From Yarrowia lipolytica (taxonomy: Eukaryota > Ascomycota > Dipodascomycetes > Dipodascales): a DNA stretch of 64,000 bases. Location of the stretch: positions 124,001 through 188,000 of the forward strand of contig NC_090771.1 in NCBI RefSeq assembly GCF_001761485.1, written 5' to 3'. Every line of letters begins with the position of its first letter. Position 1 is the stretch's first letter. The position numbers were made by a program, and so were the translations under genes. The notes beneath the pieces were generated by a model. That model ran no database searches, was not told the origin of the DNA, and saw only the letters and a program-made list of their open reading frames with translations. This document shows positions 12,796 through 23,837 of this stretch, piece by piece.

Positions 12796-13770
12796 CTATA
12801 GACATTGACTTTCCATACAGGAGAACGGCACCTAGGTCGTTAATCTCAACTTCGCCAAAGCCCGATGGTGAGTCAATGTCTGCGCATGGCCAGGTAGAAA
12901 CAACGTGCTTTACACAGCCTAGCTGGTTGTCATCGTACTCTCTGGGGGTGTCCAGAGGCTGTAGAAACCCATCGGCAAGAGAGTCTGTAACTACATGGCG
13001 CCATTGGTGATCAACAACATCTTGAGCCAGTCAAAACGTCACTCGCGGTTGTCGACAAGAACAATTAAATTCCAGACAGTGATCGCATTTGGGTCGGAAG
13101 ATGTCAAGTCATATCACAGGCCTCAAGACAGTATCTGAGGCGCAAGTCCCGGCAAGTCCTTGGTGAACAGGGTGCTCTCTGGGATAGCCTTAGACCTGGC
13201 CAGAATCTGGTCAGGTATCTGTATCAATGGTGTGCCACGCTCCCACGCCACAATTCCAAAGTTGAATCTGCAATTCGATCGGGGACCCGCAAGGAGGGGA
13301 CCAATTACCAGTGGACAGCTCCATTCTGGGTCACTCTTGTAGAGAGACTAGCCATCAGCCGAATACAGACAAAGTAAACAAGGCAATTAGGAGTTGGCAG
13401 TGACCGATCTCTGTCAGTCACCAAGTTCATTGGGCACTGGCTCCATCGGGACCTAGTCCCAGATTCTGTCCTAGTCCCAGGGTCTGCTCTAGTCCTAAAC
13501 TAGGGAACTACCCAGACTTGCCACTCACAACTTCCACCAGACCCAGGTATTGTCTGTGGTATCACAATTGCAAAAATCTTGACACAGTCTAGCCTCGGTC
13601 GATTAGCCAACATGATCACAGGACTCGGATCGCTGACTCTATAGGCTGGCTTTATGTGTCAACCCTCCAACCTCCTCGATCAGCCTCACACACTGCCTCT
13701 GCCTCTGCGGTTCACAGTGTATAACCGTAGAGTCCGTGGAAGTGTTGTGTCACTTGACAACTGGCGAGCT

Positions 13771-13825
13771 GGCTGATGACACATGGGCTGACTGATGACA
13801 CATGGACTGACTGATGACACCCGGG
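13771..13825. repeat. 19-bp tandem repeat with TGATGA and CTGA words
   Basis: Three imperfect 15-19-bp units of the form CTGACTGATGACACATGG. Each carries TGATGA and CTGA words like snoRNA boxes C and D, but the spacing is far too short for a box C/D snoRNA. Probably a simple minisatellite. Confidence 0.65.
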
Positions 13826-14134
13826 CTGGTATCCGACAAACTACCTGGTATCCCGACAGACGAGCAAGACGTTCACAGTCCGAGTGACTTGAAACTGAAC
13901 GAGAGTGTCTGTGTGACTTGTAAGCCCGAAAGAGAGACACGAAACCGCGTTCGGTTAGGGCAATTCACGCGACGATCTCGATCTCGGAAAGAAGAAAAAA
14001 AGAGAGGAATGAGAAGATAGGTTTGGGGCGGGGAGGAACATGCTTATATAGATGGGGGAGATGGAGGAAAAAGTGACGTAATGTATTACCAACAGATGTA
14101 TTACCAAGTAAAGAGCTTCACTAAAGAGTTTCAG

Positions 14135-14285
14135 TTACATCTTAATTCTTTTAGTGATCCCATTAATTTTAGTTGGATTTTTAGTTTATTAATTAATACT
14201 TTTATTTATACTTTTAATTTTAATTATATTTGTTGATTAAATCAGTAAATTTAGTAAAATAAAACATTGAAAATCTACAAACTCC
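14135..14285. other. AT-rich block
   Basis: About 150 bp composed very largely of A and T, including the perfect palindrome TATTAATTAATA at 14187-14198, inside the gene desert. Such blocks are typical of yeast replicators, but nothing here proves origin activity. Confidence 0.5.
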
Positions 14286-16454
14286 GTAACTGCTGATAAA
14301 TCGGTACCAAAACAACTTCAATATACTCTGATCACCTCTGAAGGCATTTCACCTTCATTGATGTAATGAAGACAGTAGGTCTGAGCACGTTGGAGGGTGT
14401 ATCAAAATATAGCATGTGGTACAATAACTGGTGGTAGTTGTTGATGGTCATGTGATATAACATATCCCAAGAAGTCTACAAATTAATGTGTTTTACAATA
14501 CTTGTATTGATAATTCAGCTCTACTCACATACTTTGTAGTTGTGCCAGTACGTAGGTCTGTCTACCAACATACTTGATAATTCAGTGTAGATTGACAAGC
14601 CTCCATAAATATACAAGCTCCATAAATATCTACCATAGTTTCTGTACATACGAGGCTTCCTATTGTGACTCCGTTGTCAGTTCAATTTATGTATAATATG
14701 ACGTCTTCATTCGCAGTAAACGTGTCTTGTATATATCGATCATATCCTGACTGTACATCCAGGCTCCCAGTTTTCCCTCTGAATATCCAACAAACAACTC
14801 TCTTCCAAATAATCCCAGAGATCCTTGGTTCAGCTCAAAGTCTTCCTTCATCTACCAGATTCCAGATAGCCAGAAGTACACACAATAAAAATTCTTGTGT
14901 GTTTCCCTCAATATAAAACGTACTATAGAGAAACAGTACATATCGTTGAGCCCCCCATGGGACACGAGAGAAGAGAGAGCCTAAGTACTGTTCGAACTGC
15001 TTGATCCGGTTTTTACAATAGTACATCTTGTTTATTCTTGCAGTCCCTCTTCCATCGTCCTCAGAAATGTCTTTCATGTCGACGAAAATGGGAAATAACC
15101 CCGTGTACCTTCTGGAGAACGGTCTATCATCCATAGGAGTCCCTTACAAACCGAGTTAACTCCTACGACCGAATCTGGAAACTAAATAGTTTCGGGTACC
15201 TCGTCAGTATCGACATTACATAATCTCAAGGTCGTCTCATTCATACATAATAGTAAGCCAGTGATCTGGGGAAGATGTATCACATATCTTGGTCATTCTT
15301 AATCAAATCCTCGAAAGGACTTATGAGTCATCATCGCATGGAAATTCAACCCTAGTTAGTACTACAGTGTAGGCTGTTTTTTTTCAACTTATCTCTTCGA
15401 AATTATCAAGCAACATGGAGCAGTTCAAAGTTACTCAATGTTGTTCAAAATCGATTTTTGTATATATTATCGTTTTCTCCGACTCCAATTTACTCACTGT
15501 GCAAAATCTGAAGAGGATTTGAGCACTTTCAACCATTTAATGATATCAAATGAAAAATAAAAAATTATTATTATATATAAAAATATAAATAAATAGAACA
15601 TTAAATAAATACAAGGGAAAAAAACAGGAAAAAACATGGAAAAAAAAACAGGGAAAAAAAGGGGGAAAAAAACAACAGAATCAAATCGAATCAGCCCTTC
15701 TCAAAGCCCCTACCAGGTCACACGAACAAATGAAATCCAAGTCCCTTGGGTACATGACCAGATCTTGGTGGTTTCCAGGGTGATTGAGTGTATTTCAGCA
15801 CGGACCGAAAAGACCACATTTTCGAGAATTTGGCTGACATTCTCGAAAGCATAGGAGTATATCTGACTTCTTTGTTTCTCTCTATTGTTACTAGTCGTAC
15901 TCAGGGAGATGTACTGATAGAGATGTTGCTACTGTATGTACTCTTGTCAACTTTTTAACAATATCACAGTCAGAAATACATCTAAAACACGGTAAATTGA
16001 TCCCTTTAAACCGACAAAAAACTTCCGAAAGCTATCGCTGTTTTATCGCCGGTGTGTGGCTATTTCCAGATTTTCAACATCTTTCCAATATTTAAGGTTG
16101 CATAAATGTTAGATTTAAGGTTCGGATACGCTACCTTAAATTTATAACGAGTATTTTCAAAAGCTTCGAGCAGCGTTTGGAACGACTTCAATTGTGCATT
16201 TTGTGCCATATTTGGCGTTGAAGTTGGTCTCACGGACGTTTTTGTTTAGTATTATGTCGAAGAAACGGCCGAATTGGTCCTTTTGGGGTATTTTGGAAAA
16301 TCAAAGTGTTGCAATTACAACCAAAGTGGTACCAGCAGAGAGCCCGGATTCGCGTGAGTGTGGCTGTGTGTTTTGTTTCCAAATTCAATTACTTTAAGGT
16401 ATTCTGTTGGAGTCATTTGTTTGATCACACTGTGTTGACATTGTCTAAAGTAGA

Positions 16455-16523
16455 GCGGGTATCTTGCATGGAAGCGGGTATCTTGCATGGAAGCGGGTAC
16501 CTTGCATGGAAGCGGGTACCTTG
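16455..16523. repeat. 19-bp tandem repeat, 3.6 copies
   Basis: Head-to-tail units of GCGGGTATCTTGCATGGAA; the third copy and the partial fourth read GTACC instead of GTATC. Near-identity of the copies implies recent expansion. It lies outside any recognisable gene. Confidence 0.9.
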
Positions 16524-17779
16524 ATTTTGTCTCCTTTTGTCTCCTTTTTGTCTCTTTTTGTGCGATAATTCTCCGTCTCTTCTAGACCATCACTTGTACG
16601 CAGACGGGCGACGGGGAAGAGAGCAGATGTGGTGAGCAACACAATCATGGTACAGCCCCATTACTGATTTAGAATGAGACTCCAGGACGGATAAGGACAT
16701 ACCACTGGCACAGGGATCCGAAAGATCAAGACACAGGTTGCCAGGCCACTAAAACAGATGCCAAACCCGGGCACAGTTGTCACGTCACGAACACAAATAC
16801 CAGATACAAGATGATACCGCCAACACCAAGACCAGTGACTCAATCGTGGCTACATACCACAGTCAGCAAAGATGTTCTCACCACGTCATCAGACGAGACA
16901 TTCAAGCAGTGACAGATGTCATTCACAGAAGCAGAGACAAATGTCACTCCAACACTAACAGACGCTCAGTGGCATGTCATGTGTTAGAGGCACAGTAAGT
17001 GAAGCCACATCACTCTTTGGACAGAGACTTGAACCACATGGACACTGACTGGACAACCACGCACCGAAGTTCCATACACTCTTGAAATTTTCAGCCTCCT
17101 TCTCGTGGTCAGACCGAGTCTTGCCTCTGTTCTCCACAGTACAACACCAAAGATTCTATGCCGCGGACTCCGTACGGTCTCCATTGTGGAAGTAATACCT
17201 TCGTCATGAACCCACAGAGGAAGTGGAGTAAATGTCGTAGTTTGTGTCTGCGCATCCACTGAGCACAACTGTCCACCAGCCAACAACTAGTCTGCGACGC
17301 CCTGCTCACCCGGTTTGTAGACTGAGCGTCTGCACGTGCTCTTGCTAAGTCTGCAACTTCATATTTGGCCAGCCTCCGTTTGAGACAGTCAAGTGCCTAT
17401 GTAGTGTCTGGTGAAGTTTCATATAACGGTACCAGTTGCCGTTGCTGCTCCTTATCATGGCCCCCTGCTATGGTCTCATGCCTGCTCATCCCAAGGCAGA
17501 AACCAGTCGATTCGAAACATCTACACACAGTCAGTGTCATGACCTACCACCTCCTTGTCCATGTCACCAACAATCTAGACGCAGTCAGTCTACAGACTCT
17601 GGCTACACTCGTTTCTTATGCATTTCTTAATTTCTAGTTTTGAGGTTGTATGAGATCAAGAGACCGAGTGAGAAGAGTAGCCACGCAACAGTTGAGCTTG
17701 CTCAAATGCTTGGTACATGTCCGCTCTCTCACCAGACTCGCTTCACTCGTCTTGCTTGTCGCTCATTCTGTTCCGTTTG

Positions 17780-18892
17780 TTAGCTCACGTGATCAAACAG
17801 CATGCTGACACTCTCTCCATTATGAATTCGTCGGATCGCCTCGGCAAAAACTCTGGAAATGTCAATCACGTCCAGCTTCTCGCCTAGTTCGACGGCATGC
17901 TGGTCCTGGGGCGTGGAATTCGTGGTTACAATCTTGTCGATTTCGCTCTTCTTGATCTTCTCCACCGCGTCGCCTGAAAAGACGCCGTGCGTGATGAGGG
18001 CATATACCTTGACGGCGCCCTGGTCCTTGAGCAGCTTGGCCGCGCGGGTGATTGTGTTGGAAGTATCGAGGAGATCGTCGATCAAAATGGCCACTCTGCC
18101 GCTCACATCACCAACCAGCATGGTGGTGGCGTTATGCTTGCCGGCAATATGGTCGCCGGAGATTTTGGTAGGGCGTCTCTCCTTGTGGATCAGCGCAAAG
18201 TCCATACAGAGTCCGTCGGCAATGGCGGTGGCCCGCTTAGCGCCGCCGGCGTCAGGCGACACAATTACCGCGTCCTGGTAGTTTGGAATCTGGGTGGAAA
18301 TGTAGTGCTGAAGAAGAGGCTTGCCATACAGGTTGTCGACGGGGATGTCGAAAAATCCCTGGAACTGGGGGTCGTGCAGGTCCATGGTGATGATATGGTC
18401 GGCGCCAGCGCAGGTCAGCAGTGAAGCAATGAGGGTACCGCTCTGGGCAACCCACTGCTTGTATCCGGTATTGTAGTCCTTGAAGAATCCGCTCTGACGG
18501 GGCTTGCCGCTGGCGTTGGCCAGGTCGGTGGTCGAGTCGGAGTCCTTGCCGCCGGTTTTGCCGCCGGGAGGCACAATAGCCTTGGTGTAGGGCACATCGG
18601 GTTGTCGTGAGTAAGGAAACAGAGGCATAACCGCGGTCACCTTCTTGGCACTGGCCGTCTTGCAGGCTGAGATCATGATCAGCAGCTCGATGAAATTGTC
18701 GTTGACGTGACCGCATCCGCTCTGAACCACATAGACGTCCTTCTCTCGCACACTGTCTCGAATCGTCACGGAGGTCTCGCCGTTCTTGAACTTGGCCAGG
18801 TCGACGTTAGAGGGCTCAATCGCCAAGTTGGCGCAAATTCGCTCCACCAGTTTCGGGTGAGACGAGCCCGAAAAAATGGTGGCAGATCGCAT
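17780..18892 (-). CDS. Ribose-phosphate pyrophosphokinase subunit, PRS5 type
   Basis: PRPP synthetase makes 5-phosphoribosyl-1-pyrophosphate from ribose-5-phosphate and ATP, feeding purine, pyrimidine, NAD, histidine and tryptophan synthesis in the cytosol. The 370 residues show the nucleotide-contact segment KFKNGETSV (35-43), the metal-binding motif [14 protein letters not shown] (171-184) and the PRPP loop [12 protein letters not shown] (269-280). The assignment to PRS5 rather than PRS1-4 rests on [35 protein letters not shown] and [17 protein letters not shown], and on a non-homologous insertion after [11 protein letters not shown] (about residues 98-147). In Saccharomyces cerevisiae Prs5 the insertions are much longer (nearly 500 residues in total); here the second is only about a dozen residues (around 241-254). 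Yeast Prs proteins act as heteromers, so Prs2- or Prs4-like partners are expected elsewhere. TTTAGGGTTTGG lies about 170 bp upstream. Confidence 0.95.
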   Translation of the reverse strand: MRSATIFSGSSHPKLVERICANLAIEPSNVDLAKFKNGETSVTIRDSVREKDVYVVQSGCGHVNDNFIELLIMISACKTASAKKVTAVMPLFPYSRQPDVPYTKAIVPPGGKTGGKDSDSTTDLANASGKPRQSGFFKDYNTGYKQWVAQSGTLIASLLTCAGADHIITMDLHDPQFQGFFDIPVDNLYGKPLLQHYISTQIPNYQDAVIVSPDAGGAKRATAIADGLCMDFALIHKERRPTKISGDHIAGKHNATTMLVGDVSGRVAILIDDLLDTSNTITRAAKLLKDQGAVKVYALITHGVFSGDAVEKIKKSEIDKIVTTNSTPQDQHAVELGEKLDVIDISRVFAEAIRRIHNGESVSMLFDHVS

Positions 18893-20234
18893 GTTGGAGG
18901 CTATGGCGGCAGACAGCTAAACGGCAAATATACTCCTACACAAAGGGTATATTTGTCAGTTTAAAGGGGGGAGAGAATGGGGATGTGGTTGAGGTGAAGT
19001 TGGTGGTAAGGTGTGATATTTTTTGACAGACAACTTTTTTATGCAGTGTGAGCTTGTGTCGTTTAGGGTTTGGCGTGCAGGTAGGGTGCATGTGCATCTG
19101 GAGTGCGCAAGGTGTGGGGAATCTGAACATCTTGTGTGGTACTACTGGAGTTGGCGAGGGTGGGTTTTGGCAGCAACTGGGTTGATCGGCACGGGTTGAG
19201 ATCGCCCAGTAGGGGCTCTTGTCGTGTTGGTATTGACCCATCTGGAATTTCTCAGGTTCTAACTCTGACAGGATCCGACAAGACCTTCCCAAAAGACACG
19301 TGCCAAGGAAGATATTGTGGTAACATGGTGGACGTCGGTTGGAATAGATATAGGTAGTTCTCAGACTGTTCAATTGGCTGTTTTAGGCCAAGTTTGATTT
19401 TGGACGATTTTTTCCCGCTCTTTTCTGGGCATTTTCAGGCGAAATCATTTTTCTCGGATTTGTGCTGAATAATCAAAATTACGGCGGACAAATCTGAACA
19501 ATTCAGAAAAAATCCAGAGAAATTTGGGCTGCCCCGAAATGTGCCGTGTTGTTGTAATCGCCTGCGAAATTTTGTATCCATTCGCTTCATCGCTCCAGAA
19601 TTGATTTTCCACTAGATCCAACCATTTCTCCACGTGTAGAGCAGCCACAATTAGGACTGATGTAGGAAAAATTATGGAAAAGAGAGTTGACACAAAAAAA
19701 AATTGAAAAAAAAATAAAATTGATCAGGTTTTGAACATTCTTGACATTATTTATATAAATCAAGCAAGAATATTAGTCGACTTGGTCTGTCAAAGTTTTT
19801 TCGCGACATTTAATTTACAAATTGCACTTGGACGAATCATGGAGCCCCTTTTGATGATGTAATCAGATTAAGATACATTTGGATAGGTGGAAATCCCACC
19901 AGCATGAGATAGTATATATCGCTGACTCAGGTATTCACAAAATAATTTATTCTGTCTATTTTATTTATGAGTTTTTTTACTTTTTTTTTATCAAGGCTCC
20001 ACCCGGTCTCCGGAACATCAGGGCAAGGGCAAGAAATCCAGGCTTAGGGTTGTCCGAAAGACCCGAATCGGGAAGTCGAGCCGGATCAAGTCGGAATCTT
20101 ATTTGCAAGTCGGGTGAGGTGGAGTTGCTGTGGAAGGCGTGGTGTCTTTTCTGGATGAGAAGTGTAACGGCGACCGTAACACTTGGTGGTCAGAGGGCGA
20201 GACTAACGATATGTGTCATGACTGTTTGATAAAT

Positions 20235-20285
20235 TGCTCTTTCTGGGACTCGAACCTACGACTATTGATTTAATGGCGGCGAGTT
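20235..20285 (-). other. Degenerate tRNA-like segment (T-arm relic)
   Basis: On the minus strand the word GTAGGTTCGAGTCCCAG followed by AAAGAGCA looks like the T-arm and 3' acceptor end of a tRNA. No matching 5' acceptor (GCTCTTT) or clear D-arm lies the right distance upstream, and there is no T-run after it. Most likely a truncated or decayed tRNA copy. Confidence 0.35.
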
Positions 20286-22266
20286 GGGGGTGCGAACTGA
20301 CGTGATTAAAAGTGAAATATCTTAACCTTAAAGTTTAGACGAGATCGGGACAAGTAAAATCGAATATAAAAAATCTCAACAAATGTCAACGTTGTGAAAT
20401 ATCGCGATATTGAAAATTTATTTCCCTAGACACAAAAAGGATATCTCACAGTTGTAATATTATATGCAGTGCAGTTTGTTTAATGTAAATTTTTTATCCG
20501 ATGGTCAGTGTTTGAATATCTCTTTATTTTTTTATAATCTTTTGGTGTTCCTACCTAAACTTATTTCTTAACTAAATCTCAACAAAATATAATAAATGTA
20601 AGTGAGATTTTCGGAACATCTTCTGTAGAGGTATTGAGGAATCTATACACTGAAAAACAACTCTGTGTTGGTGTGTCTTTGGTTCTCTTTCAGATTACGA
20701 CTATTTGTGAGTCACGTGACGATAATCCATAGAGAAAAGAGTAAAAACATATGGCGGCTCAGAACTGGACAGAAATGTTTCGTTAATTGATGATAATATA
20801 TGAGCTAGAGAATATTAAATAGTATCAATGGAAGGGGTCAATCCATTTGATTCAATATATTCCATTTGGGCCTAATTTCGACCACTTTTTACCACTTTCG
20901 AAGCTTTTCATGTTGGGATAAAATTCAAGATAAATGTCGAACCTATACTCCATTGATTTAACGATCACAAGAGTACAAGTACTGGTGCTTGTACGCCCAC
21001 AGAGTCACGATATCCGCCTTCAATGATCGATAAAATAACAAACCATCAGGTTCACATGACACCCAATATTCTGTGTCGTCCTCAGGCTATATCCTCTCCA
21101 TTATGCATTCGTGCATTCCCTAGATCCGTATCTATCGCGAGTATGGGCATTCCCATCTATCCAATTAGCATATCATTGGATTCTACTCAACGTCTAGATT
21201 CGAACGATATCCCTCTCAATGGCAGACAATGGCAGACAAGTTCTTCCGTGTCCTTTGGACACATTTGTATCTATTTCAAACGCTTCTCATTTAGATAGGA
21301 TTAGTTGGCCCAGAATCGTAGAATAAGCTGTATAAATATAAACAGCTGCCGTCATGTTATATATATCATTCGATGGCCCGGGATCACCAAACTCTCCGTT
21401 TTCCAATGGATGCCTCCGTCATATTCACATTTCCATGCGTTATAGATACTACAAGTAGGCAAATTACTTGACTTGCCCCTTTACTTGAAGTGCGTGTTTT
21501 GACGTGACGAGTTTTTGTTGACAATTGTCAATGTCACGCGTCACGGGGAAAAAGTATCACGTGAGAACAATTTTGGTGATACGCTGAAAAGTTTGAGCAC
21601 GTGATTTCACGTGACATCCCCCCTGATTGGGCATTTCCCTCGATTTTAATGAATTTTTCTAGATTATATACTGTTTTTCTTCAAGAAAACTTTGACCGTG
21701 CCTAGGGCCTTCAATATTGGTCAGAATTCGAATTTGAAAGTTGCAAAATTCTCAATTAATCTGAATTCACAGGATTAGGCTCTCCCCGAGCTACAAATAC
21801 AAGTAGCTGCTATTCTCCCCATTTTTCCAGCATTTCCCCCTCCGTCCCCCATCGCGGTTATTCTACAGCACCATACAGAGAGACAAAATGCAATTTAAAA
21901 TATTCTAAATTGCGAAAAAAAATTAATAAAAAATAAAAAGTAAGGGAAATAAAATGGCAGGAAAAATACCACATAATCAAAAATGTTCTTCGAAAATCGG
22001 CTTGATTTATTTCGAATTTCCCCAATTCCTGTCTTTGACATTGTTTACACCCCCCCAAAATAAAGTTCACAGGGGCCTCCCAATTGGCCCAGTCTAACTA
22101 TAGTTTACATTCCTGGAGTACAACTCTGTTTTTAGTGGCCCCTCCCAGTTGTCGGTTGACCCTTCTACTTACACCATCGACACCAACGACGCGACGCAAA
22201 AACACGTTGAATCTTGGGCCAAATCGAACTCAGAGACTTGCACCGCATTTGTGACTCTCGCCATAT

Positions 22267-22420
22267 TGTCAGTGCCACCGGTTACATTACTCGTGCCACC
22301 CAATACATTTACTCGTGTCACCCGATACATTGACCCGTGTCACCCGTTTGCACCACCCGTGTCTCCCATTCACATAACTCGTGCCGTCAAAACACACCAC
22401 CCGTGCCACCATCACAGTTT
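22267..22420 (+). promoter_or_regulatory. 22-bp phased tandem array before HMO1
   Basis: Seven successive 22-bp units, with no phase slip that I can see, carry the core CGTGYCACCC in roughly the consensus ACYCGTGYCACCCNNTNCATT; the first unit is the most diverged. The array ends 14 bp before the HMO1 start codon. Because 22 bp is about two helical turns, all cores would lie on the same DNA face if the array is promoter DNA. If transcribed, it would be a repetitive, C-rich 5' leader. Its effect on HMO1 expression is inference. Confidence 0.8.
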
Positions 22421-22434
22421 CGACACCAATCACA

Positions 22435-23232
22435 ATGGTTAAACGAAGAAACAACCTCAACGTTGACCTGGAAGACTCGCAGCTGGGCCAGCTCAAAGGC
22501 AAGCGAGACCAGGTGATCGCCGCGACCAAGACGCTGGAGCTGGCGGCGCAGAACGCGTCGTGGGCCATCCGGGACTTCCACGCCGAATTTGCCACTATCA
22601 TCGGCAAGCTGCAGAACCTCAGTGACGAGCAGATCGAGGCGCTCAAGGAGCTGAGTCTCGAGGCACTGCCCGAAAAGGGCGCGTTTCTGGGCACCAACAA
22701 CTCGCTGTTTGGCGGGCGCGCGGTCGAGGAGGAGCTCACGCCCACCGGCCGAAAGAAGCGCAAGCGAGAGGTCGACCCTCTCATGCCCAAGAAGCCCATG
22801 ACTGTGTTCCTGGCGTTCTCTACCCAGCAGCGGGCCGTCATCCGGGCCGAGCGAGAGAAGCAGGGCCTGCCCCCGCTCATCAATGTCGACATGGCCAACG
22901 AGGTGGCGCGTCTGTGGTCGCTGCTGCCCGAGGAGGCCAAGGAGCCTTACAAGGTCAAGTACCAGGAGAAGCTGGCTGAGTACCATCTGCGCAAGGAGCA
23001 GTACATGGCCTCCAAGAACCCTGCTGCGGCTGCTGAGCTGGTTGCTGCCGCCGCCGTTGCCGAAGTGGCCGACGAGGAGTTTGCCGACGCCGTCGAGGAC
23101 GTTGAGGATGTCGAGGATGTCGAGGAGGGCGTCGAGCCCGAGGTCAAGGAGGAGGTCAAGAAGAAGGACAAGAAGGACAAGAAGGATAAGAAGGACAAGA
23201 AGGCCAAGAAGGAGAAGAAGCGAAAGGAGTAG
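22435..23232 (+). CDS. HMG-box protein Hmo1
   Basis: This is the 265-residue homologue of yeast Hmo1, an abundant HMG-box protein of the nucleolus and of ribosomal-protein gene promoters. It assists RNA polymerase I transcription and TFIID-dependent promoters and bends DNA. The N-terminal part (about 17-75, from QLKGKRDQVIAA) matches the Hmo1 box-A-like region. The canonical HMG box spans about 113-193, beginning DPLMPKKPMTVFLAFS and containing the Hmo1-like REKQGLPPLINVDMANEVARLW. An Ala/Val/Glu linker and a (V)ED repeat follow, then a lysine-rich tail built of KKDKKD units (about 241-265), as expected for Hmo1's DNA-bending tail. The start ATG at 22435 is preferred; the frame extends upstream to 22381 through a repeat array, which is read as leader. 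Confidence 0.94.
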   Translation: MVKRRNNLNVDLEDSQLGQLKGKRDQVIAATKTLELAAQNASWAIRDFHAEFATIIGKLQNLSDEQIEALKELSLEALPEKGAFLGTNNSLFGGRAVEEELTPTGRKKRKREVDPLMPKKPMTVFLAFSTQQRAVIRAEREKQGLPPLINVDMANEVARLWSLLPEEAKEPYKVKYQEKLAEYHLRKEQYMASKNPAAAAELVAAAAVAEVADEEFADAVEDVEDVEDVEEGVEPEVKEEVKKKDKKDKKDKKDKKAKKEKKRKE

Positions 23233-23423
23233 GCGAGGTAGCGAAGAATCGAGCGAGTGTGCTTCTGTTTGCTCCGAGTGATTAAAACCCTCCTTTCCCG
23301 TTTTTGACGGCCAGACTGGATTTTGGCGATTTCAGCCCTTTGCAGTGGTCAGCTGCTTATTAACGGTTGTATTTTTATGTAATAAATGTATTATTGAGTG
23401 TTTCAGAGAAGTGGGAATAAAAG

Positions 23424-23480
23424 GAAAAAAAAAATAAAATAAAATAAAATAAAATAAAATAAAAACAAAAACAAAAACAA
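23424..23480. repeat. (AAAAT)n/(AAAAAC)n microsatellite
   Basis: A-rich pentanucleotide run of about six AAAAT units passing into three AAAAAC units, about 190 bp after the HMO1 stop codon. Confidence 0.9.
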
Positions 23481-23837
23481 TCTCCCCTCAAAAGCTAGTC
23501 AGCACAATGGCAATATTGCGAATGCGGGTCTAGAAATCTTCTCCTCGACGAGCTCTACACAATGATACCATTTGGGGTCACGTAGGACCATTATTCGGCT
23601 ACTTGTAGTTCTATTTTACAGAGTGACAGTGCGGTCTCACCACCTTTTTTGGCGATATATATATTTCTGACGTCACCTATAATAACAACCATTCCTCTTG
23701 ATCATCACTTTTGGTTCAGACGGAGACGGGGATGGAGATGGGGAGGAAGACCAGACAAGAAACAGTCACAGACAGACACAGAACACAGACCGAGACCCAG
23801 ACACAAAGATACCAGTGCCAGACATAAACGCGGACCG

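Larger units (their letters stand above)
8962..17779. other. Nearly 9-kb gene desert
   Basis: No recognisable coding region is present on either strand; open frames are all short and lack domains. The stretch holds A-rich segments (10.1-10.8 kb), a decayed tRNA-like T-arm near 11.09 kb, an A16 run near 11.43 kb, short tandem repeats near 12.77, 13.78 and 16.46 kb, and two AT-rich blocks (about 14.13-14.29 and 15.54-15.61 kb). CACGTG words, common elsewhere in spacers, are almost absent; I saw one, near 17334. Candidate roles are replication origin, centromere-proximal DNA, or noncoding transcription; none is demonstrated. Confidence 0.55.
18893..22434. other. Divergent spacer PRS5-HMO1
   Basis: No convincing gene in 3.5 kb. 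It contains the PRS5 promoter side (T-rich, TTTAGGGTTTGG near 19064), a hairpin-forming word at 20161-20184 (AGTGTAACGG-CGA-CCGTAACACT with one mismatch) and a tRNA T-arm relic near 20250. AT-rich DNA lies around 20.3-20.9 kb, with several CACGTG sites (for example 20713 and the pair at 21599 and 21609). The striking 22-bp-phased array directly precedes HMO1. Confidence 0.6.

Noticed and set aside
13771-13825. Possible box C/D snoRNA
   Set aside because: TGATGA and CTGA are present, but the spacing is set by a 19-bp tandem repeat and there is no terminal stem.
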